Assembly (NCBI RefSeq): GCF_000507845.1
Contig: NZ_KI669454.1
Span: 1,590,746-1,654,745, forward strand
Direction of reading: 5' to 3'
Length of the DNA stretch: 64,000 bases
From: Helicobacter macacae MIT 99-5501
GTDB lineage: Bacteria > Campylobacterota > Campylobacteria > Campylobacterales > Helicobacteraceae
The translations under genes were made by a program, and so were the position numbers. Of the stretch, positions 1-9,900 are shown piece by piece (the stretch's first letter is position 1; the number at the start of each line of letters is the position of its first letter). Below the pieces are notes generated by a model. The model saw nothing but the letters and a program-made list of their open reading frames with translations, was not told the origin of the DNA and did not search any database.

Positions 1-1
1 A

Positions 2-565
2 TCTTGCCCTATCATCAATGGTGGCGATGGAGCGCACGCCCATCCCACGCAAGCATTGCTTGATTTGCTCACACTCAAGCAATGCTTTGGCGAAAATCTA
101 GAGGGCAAAAAGATAGGAATCGTAGGCGATATAAAATCCTCTCGTGTAGCAAATAGCAATATTGAGCTACTAAGTCGTTATGGCGTGGATTTGACACTTA
201 TCGCACCACCTCATTTTCTAGGCAATCACAACCTAAAAAGCACGCACAACCTAAAAGAAGCACTGCAAGACTTAGATGCTATCATTTCGTTGCGCACGCA
301 GACAGAGCGACATAGCAAGCAAAACTACGGCTCGCTAAAAGACTACGCGCACGATTTTTGCCTCACACGAAATCTAATAGGCGACAAAGACATAGTCATA
401 ATGCACCCCGGCCCCGTGCATCACAACATAGACATAGAAGATGAGCTACTAAAAGATTCTCGCTGTAAAGTGCTAAAGCAAGTCCGCAATGGCGTGGCTG
501 TGCGAATGGCAGTAATGGAGTTTTTTATCCTAGAACTAAAGGGCATAAATGCAAAAACAGCTTAA
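2..565 (+). CDS. pyrB: Aspartate carbamoyltransferase, C-terminal part (5' end outside the window)
   Basis: The frame is open from base 2 and begins inside the gene. It reads [18 protein letters not shown], the aspartate carbamoyltransferase signature around the residues that bind aspartate and carbamoyl phosphate. The enzyme makes N-carbamoyl-aspartate in pyrimidine synthesis. A further conserved block, [13 protein letters not shown], lies near the end, and about 187 residues are present, roughly the C-terminal 60 percent. The TTG at 56 is internal and not a start. The stop at 563-565 overlaps the ATG of hom by 17 bases, which suggests one transcript and translational coupling. The family call is firm; only the N-terminus is missing. 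Confidence 0.93.
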   Translation, partial: SCPIINGGDGAHAHPTQALLDLLTLKQCFGENLEGKKIGIVGDIKSSRVANSNIELLSRYGVDLTLIAPPHFLGNHNLKSTHNLKEALQDLDAIISLRTQTERHSKQNYGSLKDYAHDFCLTRNLIGDKDIVIMHPGPVHHNIDIEDELLKDSRCKVLKQVRNGVAVRMAVMEFFILELKGINAKTA

Positions 566-1859
566 AATCGGGCTTATCGGTGTGGGCGTGGTAGGTAGCG
601 CAGTAGCCAAAATCTTGCAACAAAACAAAGACATCATCACCGCTCGCACAGGCGTAGAAATCGTAGTAAAAAAAGGAATCGTGCGAGATATAAAAAAGCA
701 CAAAAACGCTACTATCCCGCTTAGCCAAAGTGTAGATGAAGTGCTATATGATAATGAAATCGATGTCATTGTCGAGCTTATGGGCGGGGTAGAAAAAGCC
801 TACAACATAGCAAAAATCGCCCTAAGCCAAAACAAGGCTTTCGTAACGGCAAATAAAGCAATGCTTGCCTATCATCGCTATGAGCTAGAGCAAATGGCAA
901 AAACTCCTATCGGCTTTGAAGCAAGCGTATGCGGGGGAATCCCTATCATAAAAGCCCTAAAAGACGGGCTAAGTGCCAACCATATCTTAGCCATTCGCGC
1001 AATCCTAAATGGCACTAGCAACTATATCCTAAGCAAAATGTGCAATGAGGGGTGGGACTTCTCTAGCGCACTTAAAAAAGCCCAAAATCTAGGCTATGCA
1101 GAAGCTGACCCCACACTTGATATAAACGGCACAGATGCTGCACACAAACTTTTGATACTAGCAAGCCTTGCCTATGGGATAGATTCTCGCCCTGAAGAGA
1201 TTCTAATAGAGGGGATAGAAACCCTCTCAAGTGAAGATATTGAGTTTGCACGCGAGTTTGGCTACACCATAAAGCTACTTGGCATAGCCAAAAAGCGTGG
1301 CGATAGTATTGAGCTTAGAATCCACCCTGCGATGATACACTCCCAAATGCCACTAGCGAAAGTCGATGGCGTGATGAATGCTATCTCTGTGGTAGGCGAT
1401 AGTGTGGGAGAGAGTGTGTATTATGGTGCTGGAGCTGGAGGGGAAGCCACTGCTAGCTCTGTGATAAGTGATTTAATCGAAATCGCAAGGGGCAAAATGC
1501 CACAAGGCGGACAAATGCTAGGATTTCACACCTCACAGCCACTTAGCATAATCCCAAAAGAGCAGATTCAAAGTAGCTACTATGTGCGGATTTTGGCTGT
1601 GGATACTTATGGTGTGCTAGAAAAAATCGCCGCCGTGCTTAGTCGCAACCATATCTCAATAAGCACATTTTTGCAAAAGCCTAGCCAAGAAAGTAAAACC
1701 CCCGCAAACTCCACAAGCAATGACAAAAACCAAAAAGCCAAAATCTTGCTATCCACACACACCACGACAGAATCAGCTATCCAAAATGCTTTGTGTGAGC
1801 TAGAAGCCCTAGAAGTTGTGCTTGCTAAGCCTATTATTATACGAATAGAGGAGGCATAA
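549..1859 (+). CDS. hom: Homoserine dehydrogenase
   Basis: NAD(P)-dependent reduction of aspartate semialdehyde to homoserine, the branch point to threonine and methionine. The Rossmann motif GVGVVG is at residues 11-16, followed by [20 protein letters not shown] and [16 protein letters not shown], all typical of the catalytic domain. A C-terminal ACT domain (about residues 345-430) implies feedback control. The length of 436 residues is normal. The ACT domain carries a hydrophilic insertion at about 387-400 rich in S, K, N and T, a kind of insertion seen in several other enzymes here. The gene starts inside the end of pyrB. Confidence 0.95.
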   Translation: MQKQLKIGLIGVGVVGSAVAKILQQNKDIITARTGVEIVVKKGIVRDIKKHKNATIPLSQSVDEVLYDNEIDVIVELMGGVEKAYNIAKIALSQNKAFVTANKAMLAYHRYELEQMAKTPIGFEASVCGGIPIIKALKDGLSANHILAIRAILNGTSNYILSKMCNEGWDFSSALKKAQNLGYAEADPTLDINGTDAAHKLLILASLAYGIDSRPEEILIEGIETLSSEDIEFAREFGYTIKLLGIAKKRGDSIELRIHPAMIHSQMPLAKVDGVMNAISVVGDSVGESVYYGAGAGGEATASSVISDLIEIARGKMPQGGQMLGFHTSQPLSIIPKEQIQSSYYVRILAVDTYGVLEKIAAVLSRNHISISTFLQKPSQESKTPANSTSNDKNQKAKILLSTHTTTESAIQNALCELEALEVVLAKPIIIRIEEA

Positions 1860-1983
1860 GCCCAAAAATCTGCTACAATGGCAAGACTAATGGTAAGATT
1901 TCTTGCAATGCAAACAAGTCCTAAGATTTCTTATGCCAAATCTTATAGCAAATCGTAGGGCGATTCTAGCTTAAGGAGTGGAA

Positions 1984-2910
1984 ATGCAGCCAAAACACAC
2001 TATCTGCACTCACGCACAATCTCACACAAAGCACGACCAAAAACCTGCAAAATCTAAAAAGACACAATCCCACATAACTTCTTTTATCGCATTTTTTTGC
2101 CTAACCCTCATCGCTTCAGTGATATTTAGCGGGTGTGGCAAAATGAGCGGACTTGATTATGAAAAGTTTGAAAGAATTATGGCGGAAGATTCTAAAAAGT
2201 CAAAAAAATCCCGTCCTACTTCGTTTGGCAAAATCCGCTCTCAACACATCAAAGAAAACAAACCAAAAAGACGCGCTAAAGCAAGGCAAGAGAGGCAACA
2301 AGAAAGGCAAATGGCTGATTTAAGTCAATTTAGCTTTAGCTCTTCTTATGCTAGTCCCACTACCAATGAAGCAAATGCAATGCTACTAAATCCTTTCTCT
2401 TCCTCAAGCACTTTTACCCTCCCACAAGGGCTTAGCCCATACTATGCAGAAGTCATCGAAGATGAAATGCTACCCTTTCCACTAGAGCGCAAAAAGCCTG
2501 CGAGATACAAGCCAACTTCCCATAGCGAGCTAGTATCGCTTGTGCAAAATGAGAGCATAAGGCTTAGCGAGATTGACACAAGCAAAATCACTGATATGGG
2601 GTTTTTGTTTGCGTGCAATGATGCGTTTTTGACTTGTAGGGAGGATTTTAGGGGGATTGAGCGGTGGGATACAAGCAAGGTAGTAGATATGGAATCAATG
2701 TTTGATGGAAATCCCTTTTTTAACGCTGATATTAGCTCGTGGAATGTATCCAAAGTGCGCAATATGTCAAAAATGTTTTACAACGCTAGTAAATTCAATC
2801 AATCACTTAGCAGATGGGGGGATAAAATCCGCAGAGACACCAAAAAACACAGTATGTTTCTAGGCTCTAAGCTAGAATCAAACCCACCAAGGTGGTATTA
2901 CAGACGATAG
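1984..2910 (+). CDS. BspA-type (DUF285) surface lipoprotein
   Basis: The ATG at 1984 was chosen because AAGGAG ends five bases upstream; the in-frame GTG at 1978 overlaps that ribosome binding site. The N-terminus is basic, then a hydrophobic stretch ends in FSGCG, a lipobox that predicts a lipid-anchored exported protein. Residues about 60-110 are very basic (K/R-rich). The last 110 residues hold two or three DUF285 units, recognisable by DTSKVVDMESMF, DISSWNVSKVRNMSKMF and NASKFNQSLSRW. This repeat family (BspA-like) is found in surface proteins of several host-associated bacteria. The number of units here is small. The function is not known; an adhesive or surface role is inference. Confidence 0.75.
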   Translation: MQPKHTICTHAQSHTKHDQKPAKSKKTQSHITSFIAFFCLTLIASVIFSGCGKMSGLDYEKFERIMAEDSKKSKKSRPTSFGKIRSQHIKENKPKRRAKARQERQQERQMADLSQFSFSSSYASPTTNEANAMLLNPFSSSSTFTLPQGLSPYYAEVIEDEMLPFPLERKKPARYKPTSHSELVSLVQNESIRLSEIDTSKITDMGFLFACNDAFLTCREDFRGIERWDTSKVVDMESMFDGNPFFNADISSWNVSKVRNMSKMFYNASKFNQSLSRWGDKIRRDTKKHSMFLGSKLESNPPRWYYRR

Positions 2911-2913
2911 AGC

Positions 2914-4227
2914 TTAAGTCGCACTAACAAATCTAGCAAGTAAATACACCCAAAATATCAGCGCAAATGCCAACATTGCAAAGTAGATTTTCCTAGAAAA
3001 AATCGAGCCAAAGCTCAAAGCCACATAACAAAGAGTAAAAGGCACTGATAAATAATAATCAATACTTGGAATCTGCAAATCCACCACCATATCTAGCCAT
3101 TTATCACAAACCCCACCAAGCCCAAAAATATGTAGCACAATCATCAGTGGAAACGCCACTACAAAAGCCAAACTAACAGGAATGCTAACGAGCTGATAAG
3201 GCGAAAAATAAGGGAAAAAATAATGCACCAAAGGCGTAATGCTAAAAAATATCACAACATTAAACGCCACCCAATACCACACAAAATTCCATACACTAGG
3301 CAATTTAGGGCAATACTTAACAAACAAAAATATATAAAACACTCCTGCCATTGAGAGAATAAAGCCTATATTAAACGCAGCACTTGGAAATAGCGCGACA
3401 CAAATAGCCCCTACCAAGCCCAAAAGTTTAAAATTCACAATCTCTAGCCCCCAAAAAAGTAGCAAAAATCCCAAAATCCCCATAACAAGCGCACGCAAAA
3501 AAGAGGGAGTAAAATCTAACAACACCAAGTAGCCACACATAAATAACAAAATCACTCCACCCAAATCATAGAGCTCGTTGCGATAGCTAAAATATCTATT
3601 TTGCAAAAAACGATATGGCAGCACAAAAAGCCCAAACAAAAACGCGCTAAGCACACCCAAATGAAATCCACTAATAGCGATGATATGAGCTAGCCCTAGC
3701 TTGTTTGCCACTTCCCTCCACTGCTTAGCCAAACTATCAGCAAAAAATAGCGCACCAAAAAGACTAGCTTGAATTTGGCTTTGGTGCTGGGAAGCAAAGT
3801 ATTGCTTTAGCGGTGCGCTAAATTCTCTCTTTGGCATTAGCGAAATAGAAAAAGCGATAAAAAAGCAGCTTCTAAAATACTCCACAAAGCCACACCTTTT
3901 ATCGACTTTGCCATACACGCGCACAAATCGCCCTTGCAAGTCTTTTAGATTTTCTTTTGAAGTGATATAAAAAATATGCCCACTAGATTCTAGCTTCATC
4001 ACGGTGTAAGGCTTATTTGGCTTATCTGGCTTGATTTTTTTGTATTGGAGTAGGACTTGGGCTTTTATCTCTTGCGGCGTGTCAAAGGGTAAGTTTGTGT
4101 AGCTGTGGTATTCATAGCCTATCTTTACCAAACAAAGCAAGGCAAGGCACAAAAGCGCGACACACCACTGTTTAGCACCCTCGATGAGTGGAATTTGATA
4201 GGGGGAGAATTTTACTTTTTGTGCCAT
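2914..4227 (-). CDS. comEC: ComEC/Rec2-family DNA uptake channel
   Basis: Polytopic inner-membrane protein that carries single-stranded DNA into the cytoplasm during natural transformation. The hallmark HIIAISGFHLG is at residues 181-191, within the competence domain, and many hydrophobic segments follow. An N-terminal OB-like region (about 55-115) precedes it. At 437 residues it lacks the metallo-beta-lactamase-like domain of longer ComEC proteins, as is usual in Helicobacter. The stop lies three bases from the stop of the convergent lipoprotein gene. Presence of the gene suggests natural competence, which would fit the recombination-shaped loci in this window, but that is inference. Confidence 0.9.
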   Translation of the reverse strand: MAQKVKFSPYQIPLIEGAKQWCVALLCLALLCLVKIGYEYHSYTNLPFDTPQEIKAQVLLQYKKIKPDKPNKPYTVMKLESSGHIFYITSKENLKDLQGRFVRVYGKVDKRCGFVEYFRSCFFIAFSISLMPKREFSAPLKQYFASQHQSQIQASLFGALFFADSLAKQWREVANKLGLAHIIAISGFHLGVLSAFLFGLFVLPYRFLQNRYFSYRNELYDLGGVILLFMCGYLVLLDFTPSFLRALVMGILGFLLLFWGLEIVNFKLLGLVGAICVALFPSAAFNIGFILSMAGVFYIFLFVKYCPKLPSVWNFVWYWVAFNVVIFFSITPLVHYFFPYFSPYQLVSIPVSLAFVVAFPLMIVLHIFGLGGVCDKWLDMVVDLQIPSIDYYLSVPFTLCYVALSFGSIFSRKIYFAMLAFALIFWVYLLARFVSAT

Positions 4228-4353
4228 AAATGCGTAAGAATCACCTTTTATTATTTTTTAGATTTTAGGCTTGCTTAGTGTTGCCTGTGGCTTGGCTTTG
4301 CTTGACTTTGCTAATAAAAGATTTAGTGCAAGTTTTTGGTAGGCTTATTTGGG

Positions 4354-4917
4354 CTACAGTGCGTCTAAAAATATCGCTCCATCAATGTGAGATAACGCTA
4401 GGGATTCTATCTCTTGCTCACTTTGAATGACAGCCAAAATCTTAGAATCAAAAAGATAAGAATCCGCAATATTTTGGCAAACTTTTGCTAAGCTATGTGA
4501 GGGGCTACAATCCTTTCCTAAGCCAAACTCACTCATTCTCAAACCTTTTTTACTCGCTCCCAAATCTTTCTCGATAGCTCTTAAATCCTGCAAACCCGCT
4601 TCTTTAGGATTTTCCAAACTAGGCAAACTAAAATCCACCACCCTAAAATCAACTATTAAGTATTTTGGCATATATTGCGCACTTAAAATGCACTCCTTGA
4701 TATTTCCTATCATCACGGCAAAATCTATTTTATTGCTAGCGCAAAATTTACTTAATGTAAATTCTCTATCCTCACTAGCACCAAACCAAAAAACCCTACC
4801 CCGTGCGCTCCGCACTTCATCGCCCTCACTTAAGCGCAAATCCCGCTCCAAATCACTTAGCGAAGTGATATGCCTAAAAATTTCGCTTGGGATATGTGGG
4901 TGTCCTATGAGTATCAT
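4354..4917 (-). CDS. Hypothetical protein, conserved in the comEC/rsmG neighbourhood
   Basis: A 187-residue cytoplasmic-looking protein without signal peptide or membrane segment. The N-terminus starts MILIGHPHIPSEIF and reads like an alpha/beta fold, with a possible strand-turn at FWFGASEDREFTL. Residues about 115-150 are a hydrophilic, lower-complexity stretch (repeated KDLGASKKGL-like pieces). I do not recognise a family. It lies eight bases downstream of the next small gene and is probably cotranscribed with rsmG and queA. I recall a small uncharacterised gene at the matching place in H. pylori, which supports it being real. Confidence 0.6.
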   Translation of the reverse strand: MILIGHPHIPSEIFRHITSLSDLERDLRLSEGDEVRSARGRVFWFGASEDREFTLSKFCASNKIDFAVMIGNIKECILSAQYMPKYLIVDFRVVDFSLPSLENPKEAGLQDLRAIEKDLGASKKGLRMSEFGLGKDCSPSHSLAKVCQNIADSYLFDSKILAVIQSEQEIESLALSHIDGAIFLDAL

Positions 4918-4925
4918 AAGCTACC

Positions 4926-5189
4926 TTATTTTTGGCTTAGTGATAGCTCTAAGCACTCTTTGGAGCAAAAATGCACTCCCCTGTGGCTAAAGCTATCTTG
5001 CGTATCTATGTATGTCCCGCATTGCTTGCAGGGTATCATTTGATTTTGTGTTTCATTTTGTGCTTTATGCTCTGCATAGTTTCTTGCTTGATTGTTTGAG
5101 CTAAAATGCCCTAGTGCCTTTCGTATCGCATTTATCACAAACCCCACAAGCAGAGCAAAAAGCCCTACGATAATTAAACCTTTTAGCAT
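4926..5189 (-). CDS. Small membrane protein with C-terminal Cys motif (PP0621/MYND-like)
   Basis: An 87-residue protein with one N-terminal membrane segment (about residues 3-22) followed by a cytoplasmic domain. The C-terminal 40 residues contain CKQCG and, about 20 residues later, HFCSKEC, a four-cysteine zinc-binding pattern of the kind annotated as PP0621 or MYND-like in proteobacteria. It is nine bases downstream of rsmG on the same strand. The zinc site is inferred from spacing alone. Function unknown. Confidence 0.7.
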   Translation of the reverse strand: MLKGLIIVGLFALLVGFVINAIRKALGHFSSNNQARNYAEHKAQNETQNQMIPCKQCGTYIDTQDSFSHRGVHFCSKECLELSLSQK

Positions 5190-5198
5190 TTTTTTTCC

Positions 5199-5891
5199 TT
5201 ATGTTAGTTGAGATTTTTGGCAAATATAGAGATAAATCCGCTCGCTATTATAGCTATTTGCACAGCCAAAATTTAAATTTTTCGCCAAATCTCTAGCGCA
5301 AACCCTAAGCATATCATATCCCAAATCGCTAAAATCGCCACTTTGTGAGCCTTTGAAAAATAGCCAATGCCCATTTGGCTCTAAAATCTCTTGTGTGGCT
5401 AAAATGAGAGATTTACTATCCATAAGTGCTCGCGAAGTGATAAGCTCAAAATCTCGTGCTTTTTTTGCGCTAGATTTTGCTAGATTCTCTTGCGTGGCTA
5501 CTAGAGATTGTATGCGGGATTTGTGGATATGGAGATTTTCTAGCCCTAGCTTTGTAGCGATAAATGAAAGAAAAGCAACCCTTTTTGCGCGTGGCTCGCA
5601 TAGATGAAAATCCACTTTTGGACGCGCTAGTGCCATAACAAGCGCAGGAAACCCCGCTCCAGAGCCCACATCTAGACAACTAGAAAAAGGCGAGATAAAC
5701 GCAAAAGGCAGAAGCGAATCAATGATATTTTCCTCCACTTGAGAGATTTTCTTTGCCCCACTAAGATTGTGCGTGGCATTCCACACAAGCAGATTTTGAC
5801 AAAAATCTTTTGCCCTCTCTAAAGCACACTCTTGCGTGGTGTCTTGCAAAATCTGTGGGGCGGATTCTAGTAGTTTTTTTAATTTTTGCAT
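5199..5891 (-). CDS. rsmG: 16S rRNA (guanine-N7) methyltransferase RsmG
   Basis: SAM-dependent methylation of the 16S rRNA 530 loop (formerly GidB). The motif CLDVGSGAGFP at residues 72-82 is the SAM-binding loop of the family, followed by the acidic residue in LCEPRAKR. The length of 230 residues is slightly above the usual 180-210. It lies downstream of queA and upstream of the Cys-motif protein, an order I recall from H. pylori. The start at 5891 fits the family N-terminus. Confidence 0.92.
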   Translation of the reverse strand: MQKLKKLLESAPQILQDTTQECALERAKDFCQNLLVWNATHNLSGAKKISQVEENIIDSLLPFAFISPFSSCLDVGSGAGFPALVMALARPKVDFHLCEPRAKRVAFLSFIATKLGLENLHIHKSRIQSLVATQENLAKSSAKKARDFELITSRALMDSKSLILATQEILEPNGHWLFFKGSQSGDFSDLGYDMLRVCARDLAKNLNFGCANSYNSERIYLYICQKSQLT

Positions 5892-5956
5892 TTTTATTAC
5901 TTTTTTGGATTTTATTGTGCGGATAAAAATCTATTAGCCTTGCTAGTCTTGTGGCT

Positions 5957-7192
5957 TTACAAAATCAGCATTGCATCGCCATAGGAGTAGAATCGATATT
6001 TTTGTGCTATCGCTTCATTATAGATTTTGCGCCACTCATCTAGCCCCACCATAGAAGCTACAAGCATTATGAGGGTGGATTTTGGCAGATGAAAATTAGT
6101 AAGCAAAAAATCCGTCTTTATAGGTGGATTTTGCGGGTGCAAAAATATATCGCACTGCGTTTGAAAATCGCTTGCAACTTCGCTTGTAAAGTCATTTGTG
6201 AAATCGCTTGATAAATGTTGTGATTTTTGCGTGGTTTTTAGCTTTGTCAAAGCCCTCGCATAGCACTCCACACTACGCATAGATGAGCTTCCCACACACA
6301 AAATCTTACTAGCATTTTTTATCGCTTTTTGCGTTTTTGGTGGGATACTTAGCCATTCTTTGTGCATATTGTGTAAGCGAATATCCTCGCTTACCACAGG
6401 GGCAAATGTCCCCGCACCTATGTGAAGTGTAAGCGTAGCAGTGGGGAAGCGCAAATATAGCTCTTTAAGCATAGATTTTGAGAAATGCAGCGAAGCCGTA
6501 GGAGCGGCGATAGAGCCATTTTGTGTGGCAAATACGGTTTGATATTCGCTCTCATCTAGTGAGCTATCCTCGCGCTTTATGTAGGGAGGCAGCGGGATAT
6601 GCCCGATAGTTTCTAGCATTTTTATGATTTCATATTGAGCGCATTGCCTTTGTCGATAAAAAAATGCGATGACTTTATAGCCACTTGGAAGAGTGGCAAG
6701 CACTCTAGCTTCATAGCCCTTTTCTAGGGCGATTATGTCGCCATTTTTTAGCTTGCCTTTTGTCTGACATAGTGAGCAAAAATCCACCTTAGATTGCGAC
6801 AAAATCTCTGCTAGATTTTTATCTTGTGATATTTCTTGCAAAACCTCATCTTTGCTGATAAAACGATGAAAAAGAATCTCTCTTTTCCCACCACTTGATT
6901 GATTTTGTGATTTATTGTTTGCTTTGTCGTTTTTAGAGAGTGGATTTTGGGCAGTGATTTTGCCTAGCCTTGTGCCATAGATTCTAGCTTTTAGCACACG
7001 CGTATCATTTAGGATAATAGTCGTGCTAGGCGGGATAAATTTAAATAGATTCTTAAAACTGCTATGCGTGATTTTTTTGCTCGCTCGCTCATAGATAAGT
7101 AGCCTCGCACTCTCTCTTGGGCTAGCAGGGTAGCTAGCGATAAGCTCGCTTGGCAAATCATACTCATAGCTTTGTAGCGCGTAAGAATCCAT
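5957..7192 (-). CDS. queA: S-adenosylmethionine:tRNA ribosyltransferase-isomerase
   Basis: Penultimate step of queuosine formation in tRNA: transfer and isomerisation of the ribosyl group of SAM to preQ1-tRNA. Typical blocks are YDLPSELIASYP at the N-terminus, LNDTRVLKAR (residues 61-70), PLPPYIKRE, APTASLHFS and HIGAGTF. At 411 residues it is about 65 longer than usual. The excess lies in two polar insertions, at about 78-103 (rich in N, K, S, Q) and about 318-345 (S, D, T, Q). Both sit between conserved blocks, so activity is likely kept. Part of the leftward tatB-tatC-queA-rsmG cluster. Confidence 0.93.
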   Translation of the reverse strand: MDSYALQSYEYDLPSELIASYPASPRESARLLIYERASKKITHSSFKNLFKFIPPSTTIILNDTRVLKARIYGTRLGKITAQNPLSKNDKANNKSQNQSSGGKREILFHRFISKDEVLQEISQDKNLAEILSQSKVDFCSLCQTKGKLKNGDIIALEKGYEARVLATLPSGYKVIAFFYRQRQCAQYEIIKMLETIGHIPLPPYIKREDSSLDESEYQTVFATQNGSIAAPTASLHFSKSMLKELYLRFPTATLTLHIGAGTFAPVVSEDIRLHNMHKEWLSIPPKTQKAIKNASKILCVGSSSMRSVECYARALTKLKTTQKSQHLSSDFTNDFTSEVASDFQTQCDIFLHPQNPPIKTDFLLTNFHLPKSTLIMLVASMVGLDEWRKIYNEAIAQKYRFYSYGDAMLIL

Positions 7193-7219
7193 TTTTAGAA
7201 TAATCCATTTTTTGCATTG

Positions 7220-8014
7220 TCAGTTTTTATCTGTCTTGGCAGAATCTTTTTTGCCTTGTGAAAAATTGTGGGTAGATTTTTTTGCGGGCTTTTTTGGCTT
7301 TTGAGCGGGATTGGTAAAGTAGGCAATGATAATAGCAAGCCCATATAGCCCTACAAGTGGGATTGCCATTAGTAGCTGTGAGAATGGGTCTGGAGGCGTG
7401 ATGATAGCAGCGATGATAAAAATCAGCACTACGGCGTATTTAAAGAAATTTTTTAGGCTTTCATCAGTGATAAGCCCCACGCGTGCTAGAAAGTAAGCAA
7501 GCACAGGTAGCTCAAATGCCACACCAAACCCAAGCACAATGCGGATAAAAAATCCCACATAACTTTCAATAGATATATTTGCTGCAAACATATCATTTCC
7601 AAACATCAAAATATACTTAATCATAAAAGGAAACACAATATAGTAGGCAAATGCCGCACCTAGCGCAAACATAGCACTACCAAAAAACACAAATGGCAAG
7701 ATGATTTTTTTTTCTTTTTTATACAATCCCGGTGCGACAAAAAGCCAAATCTGCCAAAAAATAACAGGCGTAGAAATCACAAGTGCTGCCAAAAATGAAA
7801 TACTCATCGCAGAAAAAATCCCCTCTAGTGGGGTAAGCTGCATCAAAGTCCCCTTGATATTATCGCTAAATGCACGCTCAATGGGGGATTTTACAAACTC
7901 AAATATGGACTTCCAAAAGCTAAAGCACACAATAAACGCCACCAAAATCATAGCGGTAGAGATGACAAGTCGCTTGCGCAAATCCTGTATATGTGGCTTT
8001 AAATCTTCAAACAT
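7220..8014 (-). CDS. tatC: Twin-arginine translocase subunit TatC
   Basis: Six-span inner-membrane core of the Tat pathway that recognises twin-arginine signal peptides of folded, mainly cofactor-containing proteins. The N-terminal HIQDLRKRL corresponds to the conserved HLxELRxR motif, and the six hydrophobic segments are evident. The length of 264 residues is normal. The cytoplasmic tail is K/P/S-rich. It directly follows tatB; tatA is not in the window. Confidence 0.94.
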   Translation of the reverse strand: MFEDLKPHIQDLRKRLVISTAMILVAFIVCFSFWKSIFEFVKSPIERAFSDNIKGTLMQLTPLEGIFSAMSISFLAALVISTPVIFWQIWLFVAPGLYKKEKKIILPFVFFGSAMFALGAAFAYYIVFPFMIKYILMFGNDMFAANISIESYVGFFIRIVLGFGVAFELPVLAYFLARVGLITDESLKNFFKYAVVLIFIIAAIITPPDPFSQLLMAIPLVGLYGLAIIIAYFTNPAQKPKKPAKKSTHNFSQGKKDSAKTDKN

Positions 8015-8089
8015 TCTAGCACGGCCTTATGGTAGAGTATTTTTTAGCTATTGTGGTTAGCTGTCTTTGTGCTAGATTTTTGTGTAGCA

Positions 8090-8725
8090 TTATATCGCCC
8101 CTATCATCGTTTTTGATTTTACGCTAGGCTTTTTGGTGGATTTGCCACTTTGGCTTATGCTAGTTTTTGTCGTAGTTTTTGTGGTAGGCTTTTGGGTGGT
8201 AGATTTGGAGGATTTTGCTATATTTTTTGAGACAGATTTTGTGGTTGTTTTTGTAGTAGACTTTGGAGTGGATTTGGTGGAGGATTTTGGGCTAGATTTT
8301 TTGTTTTTTATTGGTGTTTGTTTTTTTGCGCTTGGTAGTGCGCTATACTCTCCGAAGAGAGAATCACTAGCTCCCACATTTCTACCCAAATCCCCCAACT
8401 CATCTTGGAATCTATCTTTTACACCCTCTAGCTCGTTTATTTCTTGCTTTATCTCTTTGATTTCTTGTAGATTCCCCAAATCTATATCTTTTGTGATAGA
8501 ATCCACCTGCGTTTCAAATTGAGATTTTATCCCCTCTACTTCGCTTACAAGTTTGCTTATCTCTAGCTCTTTATCAAGTGTGTCTTTTGCTTCGTTTATG
8601 CTTCTTTTTAGCGCACGAAAAAACTTCACAAAATCCACAATCGCTTGTGGCAGTTTATCAGGTCCTAGAAAAATCACCGCCACAACTAAGATAATGAGAA
8701 TCTCAAAAAAGCCGATTCCAAACAT
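8090..8725 (-). CDS. tatB: Sec-independent translocase subunit TatB
   Basis: The start was placed at 8725 because MFGIGFFEILIILVVAV is the canonical TatB N-terminus; the frame is open 30 codons further upstream but that part overlaps the preceding gene. A single membrane segment ends in FLGPDKLP, followed by an amphipathic helix and a coiled-coil-like region (about 40-115) that would bind Tat substrates together with TatC. The C-terminal 80 residues are a low-complexity tail of K, S and T (KSTTKTTTKS-like repeats), longer than in most TatB proteins. Confidence 0.9.
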   Translation of the reverse strand: MFGIGFFEILIILVVAVIFLGPDKLPQAIVDFVKFFRALKRSINEAKDTLDKELEISKLVSEVEGIKSQFETQVDSITKDIDLGNLQEIKEIKQEINELEGVKDRFQDELGDLGRNVGASDSLFGEYSALPSAKKQTPIKNKKSSPKSSTKSTPKSTTKTTTKSVSKNIAKSSKSTTQKPTTKTTTKTSISQSGKSTKKPSVKSKTMIGAI

Positions 8726-8739
8726 TTGTATAAATCTTT

Positions 8740-8979
8740 TTAGGTTTTGGGAGGATTTTGCTTTAGTAGCAGGCAAAGAGATTTCGCCACTAGCGCAAAA
8801 AACACAAACACACAAAACACGATAAGTGCTAGCAAGGCAGAGAAAAACGGCTCATCAAACACTATATCAAATATCAAATACCCCATAAACGCACCCAAAA
8901 TCCCAAGCCCAAAAAAAAGCCCGCAAAAAAACTCTAAAATTCTAGGCAAAAATGCTTCAAAACTCCCAAAAAAAGACAT
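8740..8979 (-). CDS. Small two-span membrane protein, function unknown
   Basis: A 79-residue protein from the ATG at 8979 (an in-frame GTG at 8988 is possible). It has two strongly hydrophobic segments, about residues 12-33 and 42-66, joined by a short acidic loop. It lies between atpB and tatB on the same strand, 44 bases from atpB and 14 from tatB, consistent with one transcript. I do not recognise a family. A role with atpB or the Tat system is only suggested by position. Confidence 0.6.
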   Translation of the reverse strand: MSFFGSFEAFLPRILEFFCGLFFGLGILGAFMGYLIFDIVFDEPFFSALLALIVFCVFVFFALVAKSLCLLLKQNPPKT

Positions 8980-9023
8980 TATCGACACTCTAAATCAACT
9001 AAAAGTTTGCTTCAAGGTATCGC

Positions 9024-9707
9024 CTATGCGTGCCCCTCATCGACTACGACTGCGCCAGCCAAATACACATAAGTCAAAATCATAAATACAAATGCTTGCA
9101 ACACAGCCATAAAAAGCAAAATCGCAAAAGGCACAACAGGCACAAGATATGGCACAAGCATAAGCATAACAAGCAAAAACATATCATCACCCTTGATATT
9201 TCCAAAAAGACGGAAAGAAAGCGAAATAATACGAGATAGATGAGAGATGATTTCGATAGGAAACATAAGTGGGGCTAGCCATTTGACAGGTCCCATAAAG
9301 TGCGCAAAATAGTGGATAACACCCTGTGTGCGAATCCCCTCAAAGTGATAATAAAAAAACACAATCAATGCTAGCACAAGCGTGAAATCCCACGCAGAAG
9401 TAGGAGCTTCAAAGCCCGGAATCATACCGATAATATTGCAATAAAACACATAAAATCCTATCGTGCCAGCAAGTGGAAAGTATTTGCGTGCTTTTTCCTC
9501 ACCGATGACATCTTTTGCCATATAGAGCATTCCGCTTATGGCAGCTTCGTGGAGATTTTGCAAAAAGTTTGGAATCACGCTCATTTTGCGCGTGGCTAGT
9601 TTTGCCACCGCCACGGTTACGACAGCACAAACGATAGTGTAAAAAGCGATGATGAAGTGGTGGTCAGTGCTAAAAAGACTTGCAATGGTAAAAAGTCGGT
9701 TTTCCAT
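9024..9707 (-). CDS. atpB: ATP synthase F0 subunit a
   Basis: Membrane subunit that forms the two half-channels for protons against the c-ring. The conserved region around [15 protein letters not shown] contains the essential arginine, and [21 protein letters not shown] matches the C-terminal helices. The length of 227 residues is typical of Campylobacterota. As in H. pylori, it stands apart from the other ATP synthase genes. Confidence 0.94.
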   Translation of the reverse strand: MENRLFTIASLFSTDHHFIIAFYTIVCAVVTVAVAKLATRKMSVIPNFLQNLHEAAISGMLYMAKDVIGEEKARKYFPLAGTIGFYVFYCNIIGMIPGFEAPTSAWDFTLVLALIVFFYYHFEGIRTQGVIHYFAHFMGPVKWLAPLMFPIEIISHLSRIISLSFRLFGNIKGDDMFLLVMLMLVPYLVPVVPFAILLFMAVLQAFVFMILTYVYLAGAVVVDEGHA

Positions 9708-9888
9708 TTGGGTTTCCTTTTGTGTGGATTATGGAGTAGTTATGCAAATTTACAAAGCGTTTGGCAGTATTTTGCCCAAACTTTGTTAAGTAGCAGATTA
9801 AATCTGCATATTTTTTCGCAAATTTTGCAAAATCTACACATTTTTTAAAATTTTTACAAAAAGTCATAATTCATTTACTAAACATTCA

Positions 9889-9900
9889 GGGGGGGGGGGG
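9889..9900 (+). repeat. G12 homopolymer upstream of an outer-membrane protein gene
   Basis: Twelve consecutive G residues about 73 bases before the start of the outer-membrane protein gene at 9974. The tract is followed by TAGCATTCTCTTTATG, which may contain the -10 element, and preceded by an A/T-rich stretch. Helicobacter homopolymers in such positions change promoter spacing by slipped-strand mispairing. No start codon with a ribosome binding site lies upstream in frame, so a transcriptional effect is more likely than a translational one here. Confidence 0.8.

Noticed and set aside
8726..8815. 30-codon N-terminal extension of tatB
   Set aside because: The canonical TatB N-terminus begins at 8725, and the extension overlaps the upstream membrane-protein gene.
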